From an uncultured Tenacibaculum sp. (GTDB lineage: Bacteria; Bacteroidota; Bacteroidia; Flavobacteriales; Flavobacteriaceae), in NCBI RefSeq assembly GCF_947495995.1, contig NZ_CANMAX010000001.1:186001-250000 (forward strand): a DNA stretch of 64,000 nucleotides, read 5' to 3'. Both the position numbers and the translations under genes were made by a program. A model generated the notes under the pieces. That model searched no databases. It was not told the DNA's origin and saw only the letters and a program-made list of their open reading frames with translations. Shown here piece after piece: positions 26,419 to 37,500 of the stretch (the first letter of the stretch is position 1; every line of letters begins with the position of its first letter).

Positions 26419-29115
26419 CTATTTTTTAATAATTTTCTTTACTGTTATACTACCTGTATCATTATTTCTTATTTCCATTAAATACACTCCTTTAACTAAA
26501 TCTGAAGTTTGAATCTTGATACTCTGTTGCTTATTAAACTTCTTCTTTTTAATGATTTGTCCGTTTAAATTAAACAAGAACATTTCTCTATTCGATTTCA
26601 CATTTTGAGGTATTGGAATTGCTATTGAAATAATATCTTCTACAGGATTAGGCCAAACAATAAACTCTTCTGTTTTGATAGTATCATTCTGTTGAAATCT
26701 ACTAGCTGTAGTAATTTCACAACTTGGCTTCACATTAGTAGTACTGAAATAAATTGTAAACTGACCTGTTTTAGATACTAACACAAAATTTCCGCTATCT
26801 AAAGTCACCCAATATTCACCATCTAAACCTGTAAAACCAGATCCTGTAATTGTTATTTCTGGCTGAGGCTGATTAAAGTTTTGCATGACTTTTGGTAAAA
26901 AATTCACCCACCAAGACGGACTTCCGTTATTTGTGCTCATTGAAAGTTGCCATAATCCATTATTTGCAAGCCCCCAATTAATTCCGAAATTGGTTACGTT
27001 ACTTAAATCAGGACCGTTTCCTAAAACAAAAATGTAGTCGTATGTCTTACTAATCGACGGTAATGCAGTATTCATTGGTGTATTGAATGTGCAATTTACA
27101 GGTGTATTATCATCTCTAACACTAATGATTTTTGTTTGTGAACTCTGTAAAGTTCCATCACTCACTGTTAGAGTTACATTATAATCTCTAGCTTGTAAAA
27201 ACGTATGCGACGCTGTTACACCAGTTGCTAATGTTCCGTCATCAAAATTCCAAGTATATATTATTGCATCTCCATCAGGATCAGAAGAACTAGACGCATC
27301 AAAATTCACAGTCAATGGAGCCAAACCAGATACTATAGAAGATGTGAATGATGCTATTGGTGGATTATTTGTTGAACCACCTTCTTTTGTAAACGTTATT
27401 GTAGAAAAATTAAAAGAACCTTTATCTATAAACATTCTCATAACTTGTTCTCCTGCAACTAACATTACGTTTGAGATTTTTTGAGAACTATAATTCGTCC
27501 ACCCACCAGTTGTAGAAACGTTTTGTAACCCTGTAACATCTTTACCATCAAATTCGATATGGTAAGCTCCATTAGAAACTGCTGAAGCCACTAAAACATC
27601 TATTGTATATATTCCAGATTCAAGAACATTAACTGTGTATTCAACCCACTCGCCATCTGCAGTATATCCAATATTTTCTCCATCTCCTCCAAACTCGGTA
27701 TCTACATCTTCTTCTTGTCTTATTCCGTCACCATCATTACCAGAAGTTGTATCGTGATATGCAACTGTTTCTCCACCTAAATCAAAAGATGTTGCTTTTA
27801 TTTTTCCTGGAATAGCTTGAGGTTTTCCATCTACATACGGAAGTTGCGGAGGAAGTGGAACATCCTCATAAATCACCTTTATCGTATGATTTGCAGAAAC
27901 ATTTGAAAAAGTATACGTTGTAACAGCTCCTACTGAAGTTCCATCAACTAATACATCTCCTATTTTAAATCCAATATTAGACGTAATATCAAATATTTGA
28001 TTGTCTCCTTCAGAAACAATTACATTTCCCGAAGGAGAAATTGTTCCGCCTGCAACATTAGTTGATGCATTAATCGTATAGGTAGTTCCGCAAGAAGCAA
28101 CACTCGGATCTAATATTGATGGTGGAATTATCGATGTGTTTTGAATTGAATTAACATCTGTTACACACATTTCTTCAGCAAACTGAGTTGCCCAATTACC
28201 GTATTTTCCATCTGTTGTAATATCTAATTCACTATTTGGAGAACCGCAATCGTTGTTATCAACCGCTCCCCAAGACCAGCTTAGCCACCCGATACTTTCT
28301 TCTTGTAACCTCTTCATCATTTCCACATATGGGAAACTTTGTCCGCATGCCACTGGAGAAGCTACTTTTTGTGGACCTTCACCTATGATGTATGGTAACT
28401 TTTTTGATTTTGCTTCAGTAATCATCGCATTCAAACGATCAACTTTAGCTTGATCATCACCATTAGTCCAATAAGTATGAACAGCAAAAATGATATTCTT
28501 TAGTGGATCAAATTCTAACAACTCGTTTCCTCCTTCAAGAAAATAACTTTCTCTATTTCCATAACCTCCACAATCTATCATTAAAGGAGTGTCAATACCT
28601 GCGTCACGCAATTGCGTAATTGCATCTTTATAGTAATTTACCCACTGTGCTGTTGATTCTGAACCATTACCAACTTCGTTTCCAATATTTACAATTAACC
28701 ACTTTTTATACTTCTGAATTGTAGCTAATACTGCTGGTTTTTTCCAATAATCTAATAACTGTTGTAGTTTGCTAAAATCTCCAGTTGCATCATGCAATTC
28801 TGCAACTGGGATCATTTTATTTTTAATACTATTATTAATAAGTGCATCAAACTCGTTTTCTGCACCTTCTGTAGTCCAAACTAATCGAACAGCATTCGAT
28901 TTTGTTTTAGCTATTTCTGGTAAAATACGTTCGCCTGTTCTGTCTTGAGACCATATAAACATTTCGTTTACACCTCTCATAACAATTTCCTCATTACAAG
29001 AAGTAAATATTTTTCCGTCTTGTACACGAATGGTATTCTGAGAAAAAATTTTTGTAACCGAAGTAAAACAACATATGATTACAAGAAGTGTAATATAGTT
29101 TTTTACAGTTTTCAT
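26419..29115 (-). CDS. GH5_8-like mannanase/glucanase with CBM6, PKD, novel module and T9SS domain
   Basis: This 898-aa secreted enzyme has a signal peptide (1-25) and a GH5 barrel (about 27-330). The acid/base is E147 in NIGNEVG and the nucleophile is E246 in IIGEGPQK. AELHDATGD, MIDCGGYG and GWLSWSWG resemble GH5 subfamily 8 mannanases of Streptomyces and Bacillus. Next come an InlB-like bacterial repeat domain (340-415), a CBM6 (424-577), PKD (582-670), the novel module (675-799) and a T9SS sorting domain (815-898). The substrate is probably beta-1,4-mannan or glucomannan, with the binding modules targeting it to the fibre. It starts 9 bp after the GH5_1 gene, so the two are co-transcribed. 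Confidence 0.82.
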   Translation of the reverse strand: MKTVKNYITLLVIICCFTSVTKIFSQNTIRVQDGKIFTSCNEEIVMRGVNEMFIWSQDRTGERILPEIAKTKSNAVRLVWTTEGAENEFDALINNSIKNKMIPVAELHDATGDFSKLQQLLDYWKKPAVLATIQKYKKWLIVNIGNEVGNGSESTAQWVNYYKDAITQLRDAGIDTPLMIDCGGYGNRESYFLEGGNELLEFDPLKNIIFAVHTYWTNGDDQAKVDRLNAMITEAKSKKLPYIIGEGPQKVASPVACGQSFPYVEMMKRLQEESIGWLSWSWGAVDNNDCGSPNSELDITTDGKYGNWATQFAEEMCVTDVNSIQNTSIIPPSILDPSVASCGTTYTINASTNVAGGTISPSGNVIVSEGDNQIFDITSNIGFKIGDVLVDGTSVGAVTTYTFSNVSANHTIKVIYEDVPLPPQLPYVDGKPQAIPGKIKATSFDLGGETVAYHDTTSGNDGDGIRQEEDVDTEFGGDGENIGYTADGEWVEYTVNVLESGIYTIDVLVASAVSNGAYHIEFDGKDVTGLQNVSTTGGWTNYSSQKISNVMLVAGEQVMRMFIDKGSFNFSTITFTKEGGSTNNPPIASFTSSIVSGLAPLTVNFDASSSSDPDGDAIIYTWNFDDGTLATGVTASHTFLQARDYNVTLTVSDGTLQSSQTKIISVRDDNTPVNCTFNTPMNTALPSISKTYDYIFVLGNGPDLSNVTNFGINWGLANNGLWQLSMSTNNGSPSWWVNFLPKVMQNFNQPQPEITITGSGFTGLDGEYWVTLDSGNFVLVSKTGQFTIYFSTTNVKPSCEITTASRFQQNDTIKTEEFIVWPNPVEDIISIAIPIPQNVKSNREMFLFNLNGQIIKKKKFNKQQSIKIQTSDLVKGVYLMEIRNNDTGSITVKKIIKK
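26719..27093 (-). repeat. novel 125-aa module, copy in the GH5_8-like enzyme
   Basis: Residues 675-799 run Cys to Cys between the PKD and the sorting domain. Marks are FVLGNGPDL, INWGLANNGLWQLSM, SPSWW, QPEITI, GLDGEYWVTLD, NFVLVSK and TIYFSTT. Confidence 0.87.
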
Positions 29116-29124
29116 AACTTACTT

Positions 29125-31218
29125 TTAAAACCCTTTAATTACTTTCTTAACTGTAATAGACTTACCCTTTTCTAATTGAATAAAGTAAACACCTTGTTTT
29201 AACTGACTAGATTCAAATATTTTACTTTTTGTATTTGTCTCTATCTTTTCTTCTGAAATAACAACTCCTGAATAATCTAATATTCTAACTGTTGTATTTT
29301 TTAGATTTTCTGTAGAAGTAATTATAAACTCATTAAATACTGGGTTTGGTGCAACTTGTACATTTATTGTAGCCGTACTACTACAATTTGGCGCACTATT
29401 CGTTGTACTACAATAAATTGTAAAACCGCCTAACTTAGACACTAATACTAAATTTCCGTTATCTAAGGTTACCCAATAGCTTCCATCTAAACCTGAGATT
29501 CCAGAATTAGTTATTGTTATTTCTGGTTGTGATTGATTGAAGTTTTGAGTGATTTTCGGTAAGAAATCTACCCACCAAGATGGTGATCCGTTATTTGTAT
29601 TCATTGAAAATTGCCATAAACCATTATTGGTTAAATCCCAATTAATTGTAACATCATTTACATTCGTTAAATCTGGACCATTTCCTAATACAAACAAGTA
29701 ATTATATGTTGTATTTACAGAAGGTAATGCTGTGTTTAATGGTGTATTAAACTCACATCCTGTTGGTGGTGTATCTACAGAAACTGTAATTGTTACCGTA
29801 GCTGTATCTTGTAAACTTCCATCGCTTACAGTAAGTACTACGTTATATTCTCCTGACTGAGTAAATTCGTGACTAGTAATTGCACCTGTTGCTGAATTCC
29901 CGTCATCAAAATTCCAAGAATATGTTAATGTATCTCCATCGAGATCAGAAGAATTTGAACCATCAAACTGAACTGTAATAGGAGCAATTCCAGTATTTAT
30001 ATTTGCTGTTGCATTTGCTACAGGAGCTCTATTTCCTGTTCCGCCTCCATTTCCTCCAATTTCATTTGGAATAAATGGTGCTAAATGTGGCGTTAATACA
30101 TCTAACTTCCACTGGTTCACAGAAGACCAATCATCTTGTAAAATCCCTCCCGTATCTCCTGAATTCGGATTCATACTCCAAAATGTCCAAGAGTAACGAG
30201 ACCCCATAAATTTCACAAATTCTGTAAACCAAGTGAAAGCTATGCCCCCAAAAGCATCTTGTTCCTTTATTCCAAATTCACCAATGAATAGGGGTGAAGT
30301 TTCATTGTCATACAGATACCCATAATTTTCTTCCCAAATTCCAGGCATATTTTGCGGAAAACTTGCAGCTTCAAACCAATCTTGTTGTGAAACTTCTGGT
30401 CCATATTCATGAGCAGAATACATTAATTTAGTCTGATCTGATAATTGAATAGGATATTGTCTTGCACCCATTAATTGTCCGCCCCACCAATATGAGTTTC
30501 CTTCAAATTCACCAACTCCTTCTACAATAATTAACACATTCGGATTTACATCTAGAATTGCATTTCCACATCGTTCTGCAGCTTTATTCCAATCTGTTAA
30601 TGGATTACTATTTCCCCAACTTGAACCATGAGGTTCGTTATTTAAATCCATTCCTACTACAGCAGAAAAATTCTTGTAACGTTCTGCCATAAAAACCCAA
30701 TCGTTAATCCATCTTTCTTCTGAATATTCTGTTGTGTACCAAAAAGCTTCATTTAAGAAACCATCTGCTGCTCGAGAGTGATTATCTAACACTATTTTCA
30801 TGTCATTATCTTGACACCACTGAACAAATACATCTAATAATTCTATTGGACTTGTAATTGTAGTTTCTAATTCATTCATTGGTGAAATACCAGTATATGC
30901 ATCTGATCCATATGAAGGAATATCGATTGTAGCACCTGGATCTAACATTTCGTTACACCAAGGCACACGAATTGTATTAAAACCTAAATCTTTTATTTGT
31001 TGTAGAACACTTTTCATATCACGTGTCCAGATTCCATGAGGGAAATAGTTTTGAGTTTCAAAACCAAACCAGTTTACTCCAGTTAAGCGTACTTCTTGTC
31101 CTCTTGAATCGAATAATTTATTTCCTGAAACAGACAACCAATTTTGTTGTTGCCCTGTTACTATTACACCTAAACACAGGCACAATAGCACTATTAGTTT
31201 TTGTATAATTTTTTTCAT
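29125..31218 (-). CDS. GH5_1 endo-beta-1,4-glucanase with PKD, novel module and T9SS domain
   Basis: This 697-aa secreted cellulase has a signal peptide (1-22) and a GH5 barrel (about 25-375) of the subfamily 1 type seen in Acidothermus E1: LTGVNWFGFET, NTIRVPWCNEML, LDNHSRAADG. The acid/base is E195 in LNNEPHG and the nucleophile E314 in FIGEFGIK, both intact. A PKD domain (395-481), the novel module (488-612) and a T9SS type A sorting domain (623-697) follow. There is no classical CBM, so the novel module is the only candidate binding domain. It is the first gene after a terminator and only 9 bp from the next gene. It probably heads an operon with the GH5_8-like and heme proteins. Confidence 0.9.
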   Translation of the reverse strand: MKKIIQKLIVLLCLCLGVIVTGQQQNWLSVSGNKLFDSRGQEVRLTGVNWFGFETQNYFPHGIWTRDMKSVLQQIKDLGFNTIRVPWCNEMLDPGATIDIPSYGSDAYTGISPMNELETTITSPIELLDVFVQWCQDNDMKIVLDNHSRAADGFLNEAFWYTTEYSEERWINDWVFMAERYKNFSAVVGMDLNNEPHGSSWGNSNPLTDWNKAAERCGNAILDVNPNVLIIVEGVGEFEGNSYWWGGQLMGARQYPIQLSDQTKLMYSAHEYGPEVSQQDWFEAASFPQNMPGIWEENYGYLYDNETSPLFIGEFGIKEQDAFGGIAFTWFTEFVKFMGSRYSWTFWSMNPNSGDTGGILQDDWSSVNQWKLDVLTPHLAPFIPNEIGGNGGGTGNRAPVANATANINTGIAPITVQFDGSNSSDLDGDTLTYSWNFDDGNSATGAITSHEFTQSGEYNVVLTVSDGSLQDTATVTITVSVDTPPTGCEFNTPLNTALPSVNTTYNYLFVLGNGPDLTNVNDVTINWDLTNNGLWQFSMNTNNGSPSWWVDFLPKITQNFNQSQPEITITNSGISGLDGSYWVTLDNGNLVLVSKLGGFTIYCSTTNSAPNCSSTATINVQVAPNPVFNEFIITSTENLKNTTVRILDYSGVVISEEKIETNTKSKIFESSQLKQGVYFIQLEKGKSITVKKVIKGF
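29383..29757 (-). repeat. novel 125-aa module, copy in the GH5_1 enzyme
   Basis: Residues 488-612 run Cys to Cys. Marks are FVLGNGPDL, INWDLTNNGLWQFSM, SPSWW, QPEITI, GLDGSYWVTLD, NLVLVSK and TIYCSTT. It has one extra Cys (IYC) compared with other copies. Confidence 0.87.
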
Positions 31219-31253
31219 TTTTGAAAGTTTTTATGATTTTATTGGTGATAAAA

Positions 31254-31289
31254 AAATCACTTTTGCTTACTATAGAACAAAAGTGATTT
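31254..31289 (-). terminator. intrinsic terminator after the GH5_7-like mannanase gene
   Basis: The perfect 12-bp stem AAATCACTTTTG/CAAAAGTGATTT has a 12-nt loop and is followed on the minus strand by a T-run. It ends 8 bp beyond the stop codon. Confidence 0.85.
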
Positions 31290-31297
31290 AAACAACA

Positions 31298-34200
31298 TTA
31301 TCGTTTGATAACTAACCTTTTTCTAACTGTTTTTTGAGTTTTTGGATTTGTAATTTCTACGATATATAATCCTATTGAAAGTGCTTCAATATTTAATTCT
31401 TTAGCAGAATTTTTAATAACTACTGTTCCGTTAAGATTTAATATTTTAACATCTAAATTTTCCAATTCTCCATCCATTTCTACAGAAACCTGATAATTCG
31501 CTGGATTTGGAAATAATTTCGCTGTAGATAAAATAAGATCTTCATTAGATTGAGTTGTACTTGCCGAAGTTGGTTCTGTTCCCCAAACTAAAGTTCCATT
31601 ATTGTATAATGTGATTTTATCATTAGCACTGTAGCTTGTCGCAGTAGCATCATATGAATAGTCATTAAGCTCATTAAAAGGAGACCAATTCGTTTTAGAA
31701 AATCTTGCTTGAATTGGACCTGTATTTTCCGAAGAAGCAATACTTCCTGAAGATGTATCAAATGATAACTCTAGATAATCTAAACCGTTTGCCACTCCAA
31801 AAGTTCCATTCACAAATGAACTTCCTAATTGTGCCCAATCACACCAGAAATTTAAATCGTTATTATCTTCAGAAGTAAACCAATAACGAACAGTAAGTGT
31901 ACTTAAAGCGACAGCCTGATCTCCATTATTCACAATTCGTACATGTGGATTTACCATATTATCTGAAGCATTCGCTCTACCTCCATCTGTATATTCTACT
32001 ACTAACGAAGCATTTGTAACTTCTTCGGTAACTTTAATAGTTTTACTTGTAGTTACAGGTGCAACTATACCATTATCTACTGTTAATGTTACCACATAAT
32101 CACCTGGTGTATCATAAGTTTTAACAGCTGTAATTCCTGTTGCTGTTGTAGCATCTCCAAAATCCCAAGTATATGTGAGAGTATTTCCTGTTGGATCTGA
32201 TGAAGCCGAAGCATCAAAATTCACAGTTAAAGGAGCTACTCCTTGTAATTGATCTGCTGTGAAACTTGCTACCACTTCTGTAGAATTAACAGTAATTGTT
32301 TCTTTAGCTACACTTGTTGAAGTTCCATCACTAACTCTTAGCGTAACTTCGTATTCTCCACTTTGAGTAAACTCGTACGTGAAAATTGCATCTGTAGCTG
32401 TGATTCCATTTCCTAAATCCCACTCGTAGGTTAAAACATCTCCTTCTGGATCTGAAGAACCTGTGGCATCCAAAGTAACCGTTAATGGTTCGTTTCCTGA
32501 TATAGGTGTTGCTGAAATTACTGCAATTGGCGCTTGATTTATATCTCCTGAAGGCTCAATTCCGCTTATTAATTGTCCGTTTAAATATAATGTCACTCTA
32601 TTCCAAGTCGCAAAATCATTTTGTGTAGCATTGTAAGAATAATCATTAGCTTGATTCATATCTGACCAAGTTTGATTTGCAAATTTTGCTTCAATTCTTC
32701 CAGAGTTTTCATCGCTTCCTAAACTTCCTGCAGCAGCATCGAATGTAATTTCTAAATACTTTGAATCTCCGGAAACCGTAACAAACTTTCCATTTACATT
32801 ACTTGAACCAATTTTAGCATAATCGGTAAAGAAACTTAAAGCTTGATCATCATCTGAATTAAACCAATAACGAATACTTAAATCTTCGTAATTTACTGGA
32901 GTTGATGCATTATTTTTAATTCTAAAATGTGGTTTAACAATATTTGTTACTGTAGCAATCGAAGCGTTTTTATATTCTAATTCTACAACACCTTCTCCTC
33001 CTACTTGAATAGTTCTTCCTGATGAAGTTTTTGTATTACCATTTACACCTGTAGCTATAGAAGTAATAACATGACTTCCGTCTGGTAAATTAGCCTCAAA
33101 CTCGAAAGGTGCAGTTGTATCTTCTCCTAACAAAACACCGTCTGCATAAAAAGTTACTTTAGCTACAGAGTTTGATGCATTGATAAGATTTGTTGCTATT
33201 TTCACTGAACTTCCAGACACATAAACATCTCCTGATTTAGGTGACATTAGCGATAAATAAATCACTTCTCCACCAGACATTTCTTCCATCTTTTGTGCGT
33301 GACGTTTGTAAATATCTAACTCAACATCACCTTCAAAAACAGCAAATTTATCTCTTGGAGTACGATCATCTGGAAACCACCAAAATGCACTTCCTCCTAT
33401 TTTCTTTTTTTCTATAAATCCATAGATTTCTTCCCACCATTCGCTTCTTTCTATTCGTTCTACATTAAACTCTCCAACATACAACGGTTTTTTAATAATA
33501 TCATGAGATTCGTCTGCCCATTGACAAACTAAAGCCATGGTTTCATCTAAAGTAAAGTTTGACCAACTTTCTCTAATGTATGGATGCGCTGAAGTAAAAT
33601 CGATATATGGAGATTCATGAATTTTAATAAAATCGTTTCCTTCATCACCTCCAAAACCATATTTTAATCCGTGAGCTTCTAAACCTGTTCCTAATAAATG
33701 ATTTGAATCTATATTTTTTATAAAAGCTCCCATATCATCTACCCAAGCTCTTAAAACATCCGAAGTTAAATCATCACCAAAACCTTGATATCTTGGTTCA
33801 TTCATTAATTCCCAAGCTAAAATTGTTGGGTCGTCTTTGTAAGCAACTCCATCGTAATGATTTACTCTTGTGATAAAATATTCTACGTAGTCTTTATAAC
33901 CTTGAATTGCTGAAGTATTGGTAAAAAATTGTCCTTGATCGTGAGTTCCTGCTCCTTCCACTTCAATACCTTCCCACTTCAGTCTATCTTTAATTCCTCC
34001 GTAATCGTTCCAATAATTTTCTAACGCAATAATGAGTTTAATTCCGTTAGCTTCTGCAGATTTTACAATGTAATCGAATAACGAAAATTGCGCTTCGCTG
34101 TATACTCCTTTTTCTGGTTCAAATCCGTGCCATTCTTCATGACTAAATCCCCAGATTCGTATTACTCGAATTCCGTTTACATATAATCTTCTCATATGAG

Positions 34201-34438
34201 CATCGATACGCTCCTTATCCATAAACTGAGTTTCAATATCTCCACTTGAAGATCCGTAGGTAAAGAAATCGTAAACGTTGGCACCAGAAATATAAAATGG
34301 TTGCCCATCTAACATAAATTTGTCTCCTTCTGCATACACAAAACCTGAAGTATTTTTATTAGTTTGTGCGTTACTATATAATGAACTTATAAGTAGCACC
34401 ATAGCAGATGCTAAAGCTTTTAAGAATAAGCTTTTCAT
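31298..34438 (-). CDS. GH5_7-like beta-mannanase with two CBM3, PKD domains and T9SS domain
   Basis: I chose the start at 34438 because it begins a signal peptide (MKSLFLKALA through SNAQ). The upstream in-frame ATG (34513) would place 25 extra codons across the preceding terminator. The 1046-aa protein has a GH5 barrel (about 30-375) resembling subfamily 7 mannanases (SGANVYDFFTYG, RIWGFSHEEW). The acid/base is E214 (LMNEPRYQ) and the nucleophile E323 (VGEFNVE). An Ig-like domain (391-478), CBM3 (481-631), two PKD (634-804), a second CBM3 (808-958) and a T9SS sorting domain (970-1046) follow. It probably cuts mannan in the cell wall while held on cellulose. It lacks the novel module and sits between two terminators, so it has its own promoter or depends on readthrough. 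Confidence 0.85.
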   Translation of the reverse strand: MKSLFLKALASAMVLLISSLYSNAQTNKNTSGFVYAEGDKFMLDGQPFYISGANVYDFFTYGSSSGDIETQFMDKERIDAHMRRLYVNGIRVIRIWGFSHEEWHGFEPEKGVYSEAQFSLFDYIVKSAEANGIKLIIALENYWNDYGGIKDRLKWEGIEVEGAGTHDQGQFFTNTSAIQGYKDYVEYFITRVNHYDGVAYKDDPTILAWELMNEPRYQGFGDDLTSDVLRAWVDDMGAFIKNIDSNHLLGTGLEAHGLKYGFGGDEGNDFIKIHESPYIDFTSAHPYIRESWSNFTLDETMALVCQWADESHDIIKKPLYVGEFNVERIERSEWWEEIYGFIEKKKIGGSAFWWFPDDRTPRDKFAVFEGDVELDIYKRHAQKMEEMSGGEVIYLSLMSPKSGDVYVSGSSVKIATNLINASNSVAKVTFYADGVLLGEDTTAPFEFEANLPDGSHVITSIATGVNGNTKTSSGRTIQVGGEGVVELEYKNASIATVTNIVKPHFRIKNNASTPVNYEDLSIRYWFNSDDDQALSFFTDYAKIGSSNVNGKFVTVSGDSKYLEITFDAAAGSLGSDENSGRIEAKFANQTWSDMNQANDYSYNATQNDFATWNRVTLYLNGQLISGIEPSGDINQAPIAVISATPISGNEPLTVTLDATGSSDPEGDVLTYEWDLGNGITATDAIFTYEFTQSGEYEVTLRVSDGTSTSVAKETITVNSTEVVASFTADQLQGVAPLTVNFDASASSDPTGNTLTYTWDFGDATTATGITAVKTYDTPGDYVVTLTVDNGIVAPVTTSKTIKVTEEVTNASLVVEYTDGGRANASDNMVNPHVRIVNNGDQAVALSTLTVRYWFTSEDNNDLNFWCDWAQLGSSFVNGTFGVANGLDYLELSFDTSSGSIASSENTGPIQARFSKTNWSPFNELNDYSYDATATSYSANDKITLYNNGTLVWGTEPTSASTTQSNEDLILSTAKLFPNPANYQVSVEMDGELENLDVKILNLNGTVVIKNSAKELNIEALSIGLYIVEITNPKTQKTVRKRLVIKR

Positions 34439-34479
34439 AATCAGGGGTATTATTTTTTTGGTTGATTTTTGTAAGAAAA

Positions 34480-34504
34480 AGAGGAGTGCAAAAAACACTC
34501 CTCT
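34480..34504 (-). terminator. intrinsic terminator after the GH9-GH48 gene
   Basis: The stem AGAGGAGTG/CACTCCTCT with a 7-nt loop is followed on the minus strand by TTTTCTTAC. It lies 12 bp after the GH9-GH48 stop. Confidence 0.8.
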
Positions 34505-34516
34505 CATGACCATAAA

Positions 34517-37500
34517 TTACTTAACAATAATTTTCTTTCTAGAAACTGTGTTTGTAGACACATCATTAGTTTCTAAAATATAAACTCCTGTTGGTAATCC
34601 ACTAACTGACATTCTTGTCGTTTGTTGTTGGTTTTCTAATACTTTGGTAGTGATTACTCTTCCAGATAAATCTATTAATCGTAACTGTACATTATCTTTA
34701 TTATTGAATACAGAAATATTAATAAAATCTGAAGCTGGATTAGGTCCAATACCTACAGAAATTTGTTTAGGCTTAGCTTTAGAACTTGTAGTTGCTCCTC
34801 CGAAGAAATATCCATACTCTGCGTTCGCTAAAGCAACTTCGATTTGCGCCCAACTTCTGTGGTAACGTTGCGTATATTCTTGCCCGCTATTATAAGCTTG
34901 CTCTAATCTTGCAAAATCAGGATCATTTCTATAGTTTGATCTAATATCTAAGAACGTAACTCCTGGTTCAATCACATCTCCGTTAGGCATAGTTCCTGAG
35001 AAACCATTTGGCACATAAACTTCTTGCTCGAAAATACGTGTAAAATCACCTCTACTTTCTGGTGCAGAAACTCCTTTATCATCTCTGTATGTTCTCCACA
35101 TTCTGTCTAGTACTTCTTTTGCTAAATCACGAGAAGCAGTATCTAATGTTGCATACTTTTCTGTTGCAGCAGCGTAGTAAATAAGTGCTTTTGCCATAGA
35201 AGCAGCTACACCTAAATCTTTACCGTAATCTGTAACTGTTACACTTAAACCTTCGTTAGTTCCAGGATTTTCTGGATTCCAGTTATCAGGCTCACCTGTC
35301 CATTCTAATGTTGCAGGAATATCGAAATCATCTTCTCCGATAAGAACCACTACATTTTTCACCCAATTCGCCCATTTATCCATTAGATTTTTAGCCATTG
35401 GATCGTTTGTGATATAATAGTATTCTGCAATTCTTTCCATAGACCAAGCTTGCCATCCAAACCAAGTACCACTTCCTGGATCTTCATATACAGGATTATC
35501 ATCATAAGCCATATCATAGAATGTAGATTTACCAGCTGGATATGTACTATAATCTCCATTCCAACTATTCGTTGCTCCACCAGCAATACCACCTTCTTTA
35601 GATTGTAACCAAGTATAAAATTCTAACTGACGTTGTAAACTTACACCCCAGTCTCTAGCTCCGTTTGGAGTTCCAGGCTTCATTTCATTTACTTGAGACA
35701 TTGCATAAGCCGCTACTGGATTTTGGTATCCGAAATGACAGTGACTAGAACTAATTCTGAATGCCCATGGCGCAGAAGTATCTACTGCTCCACCCCAAGA
35801 AATATACCAAGACATTAGGTAATGTGCGCTATCATATCCTGTTCCTGCTCCAGAAGTATCACTTTGTACTCCTAAAGGTTTAAAGTACTTATCGAACATT
35901 CCTAACCTTAAGTAATCTCCCATTTTAGTTGCTTTATCTAAATCTAAAAGATTTAAACTTACATTTTGCTCTTTCGCATAAACTTGTGCCCAATACATTG
36001 CTTGTACTGCTCTTGCATCTGCATCTGTAGCACTTGTATATCTCCATTGTCTAGAATAGTTTTGATCGATAGTGAATAACGGTAAATATCCGCTAGTTCC
36101 TCCCCAATCAAATCCTTCCCAAGATGGATGTGGAATTGTTTCATAAACAGATTCTTGCTCTCCTCTTTGGAATGTATTAATATATGAAGGTGTACTTACT
36201 CCATCTCCTCTATTTCCATAACCATAGAAATTATCGTTATCTAATAACCAGTGCATTTGATATACTTCTGGTCCGTAAGCAGATGATAATTCTGCTGAAA
36301 CTGGATCTACTCCAACTGGTGCAGAAAACTCTAACGGTGCTGGATAACCACTAGGTAAAGCAAATTCTGGTGCATAAGCAGCAGGACTTGAAGGATTATA
36401 AGCTGCATTTGTTGGTTGATCTGCTTGAGTAGGAATAATAAATTGTTCTATTTTTTCCCAAACATTACTAATAGAAGCCCAATCTCCATTCACTCTTGCA
36501 TTCATAACTTCTAACCATAACCAGTATGAATATAATTCACTAGTAGATTCGTGTCCGTGATCTGGAGCTTCAACTATAAGTGATTCTATAGAGTGATGCG
36601 GTGAACCATCTGCACTGAAATATCCATTTTCTGGCGCATAAAATTCTGCTCTTAACTCATTAAAACGATCTAAATATTCGTTTCCTGTTGGATCTGGATC
36701 AACAATTACAATTGGATCAGAAACTCTGATCATTACTGTTTTTGTTGCAGTTCCACCATTTCCATCATCTACAGTTAATACAACACTATAATTTCCTTTT
36801 GTTGTAAATGTATTCTGAATAGTTACACCAGTTCCGTTGTTTCCATCATTGAAATCCCAGCTGTAAGCTAATACGTCTCCATCTGCGTCTGAAGAAGCTG
36901 AAGCGTCAAAAGTTACAGTTAAAGGAGCTTCTCCTGAAATCGGACTAGCTGAAAAATCTGCGATTGGATCTGTATTTCCTGGACCTCCACCACAATTAGG
37001 TTCAGTTGCTGTAGTACTAAAATAAATTGTAAAACTTCCTGCTTTAGATACTAAAACAAAATTATCGCTATCCATAGTTGTCCAATATGAACCATCTAAT
37101 CCTGCGAAACCTGAATTTGTAATTGTAACTTCTGGTTGTGCTGAATTAAAATTCTGTGTCACTTTTGGTTTTAAGTCATTCCACCAAGAAGGGATTCCGT
37201 TATTCGTTAACATTGAAAATTGATATAATCCATTGTTAGCTAAATCCCAATTGATTGTAAAATTAGAAACGTTGTCTAAATTTGGTCCTCCTGAACCTAA
37301 TACAAAAATATTATTGTATTGTCTTTGTACAGATGGTAATGCATTTGCAACTGGAGTATTAAATGTACAAGTATTTGCCACACTCACATTTCTACTTGCT
37401 ACAGCTGCTGTATTACAATTTGGTTCTTGAGCTGTTTCACTAAAGTAAATTGTAAAACCTCCTGTTTTAGATGCTAAAACAAAGTTTCCATTATCAACAG

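Noticed and set aside
34439..34513. Longer start for the GH5_7-like mannanase
   Set aside because: It would run through the terminator hairpin of the upstream gene and place 25 residues before a clear signal peptide.
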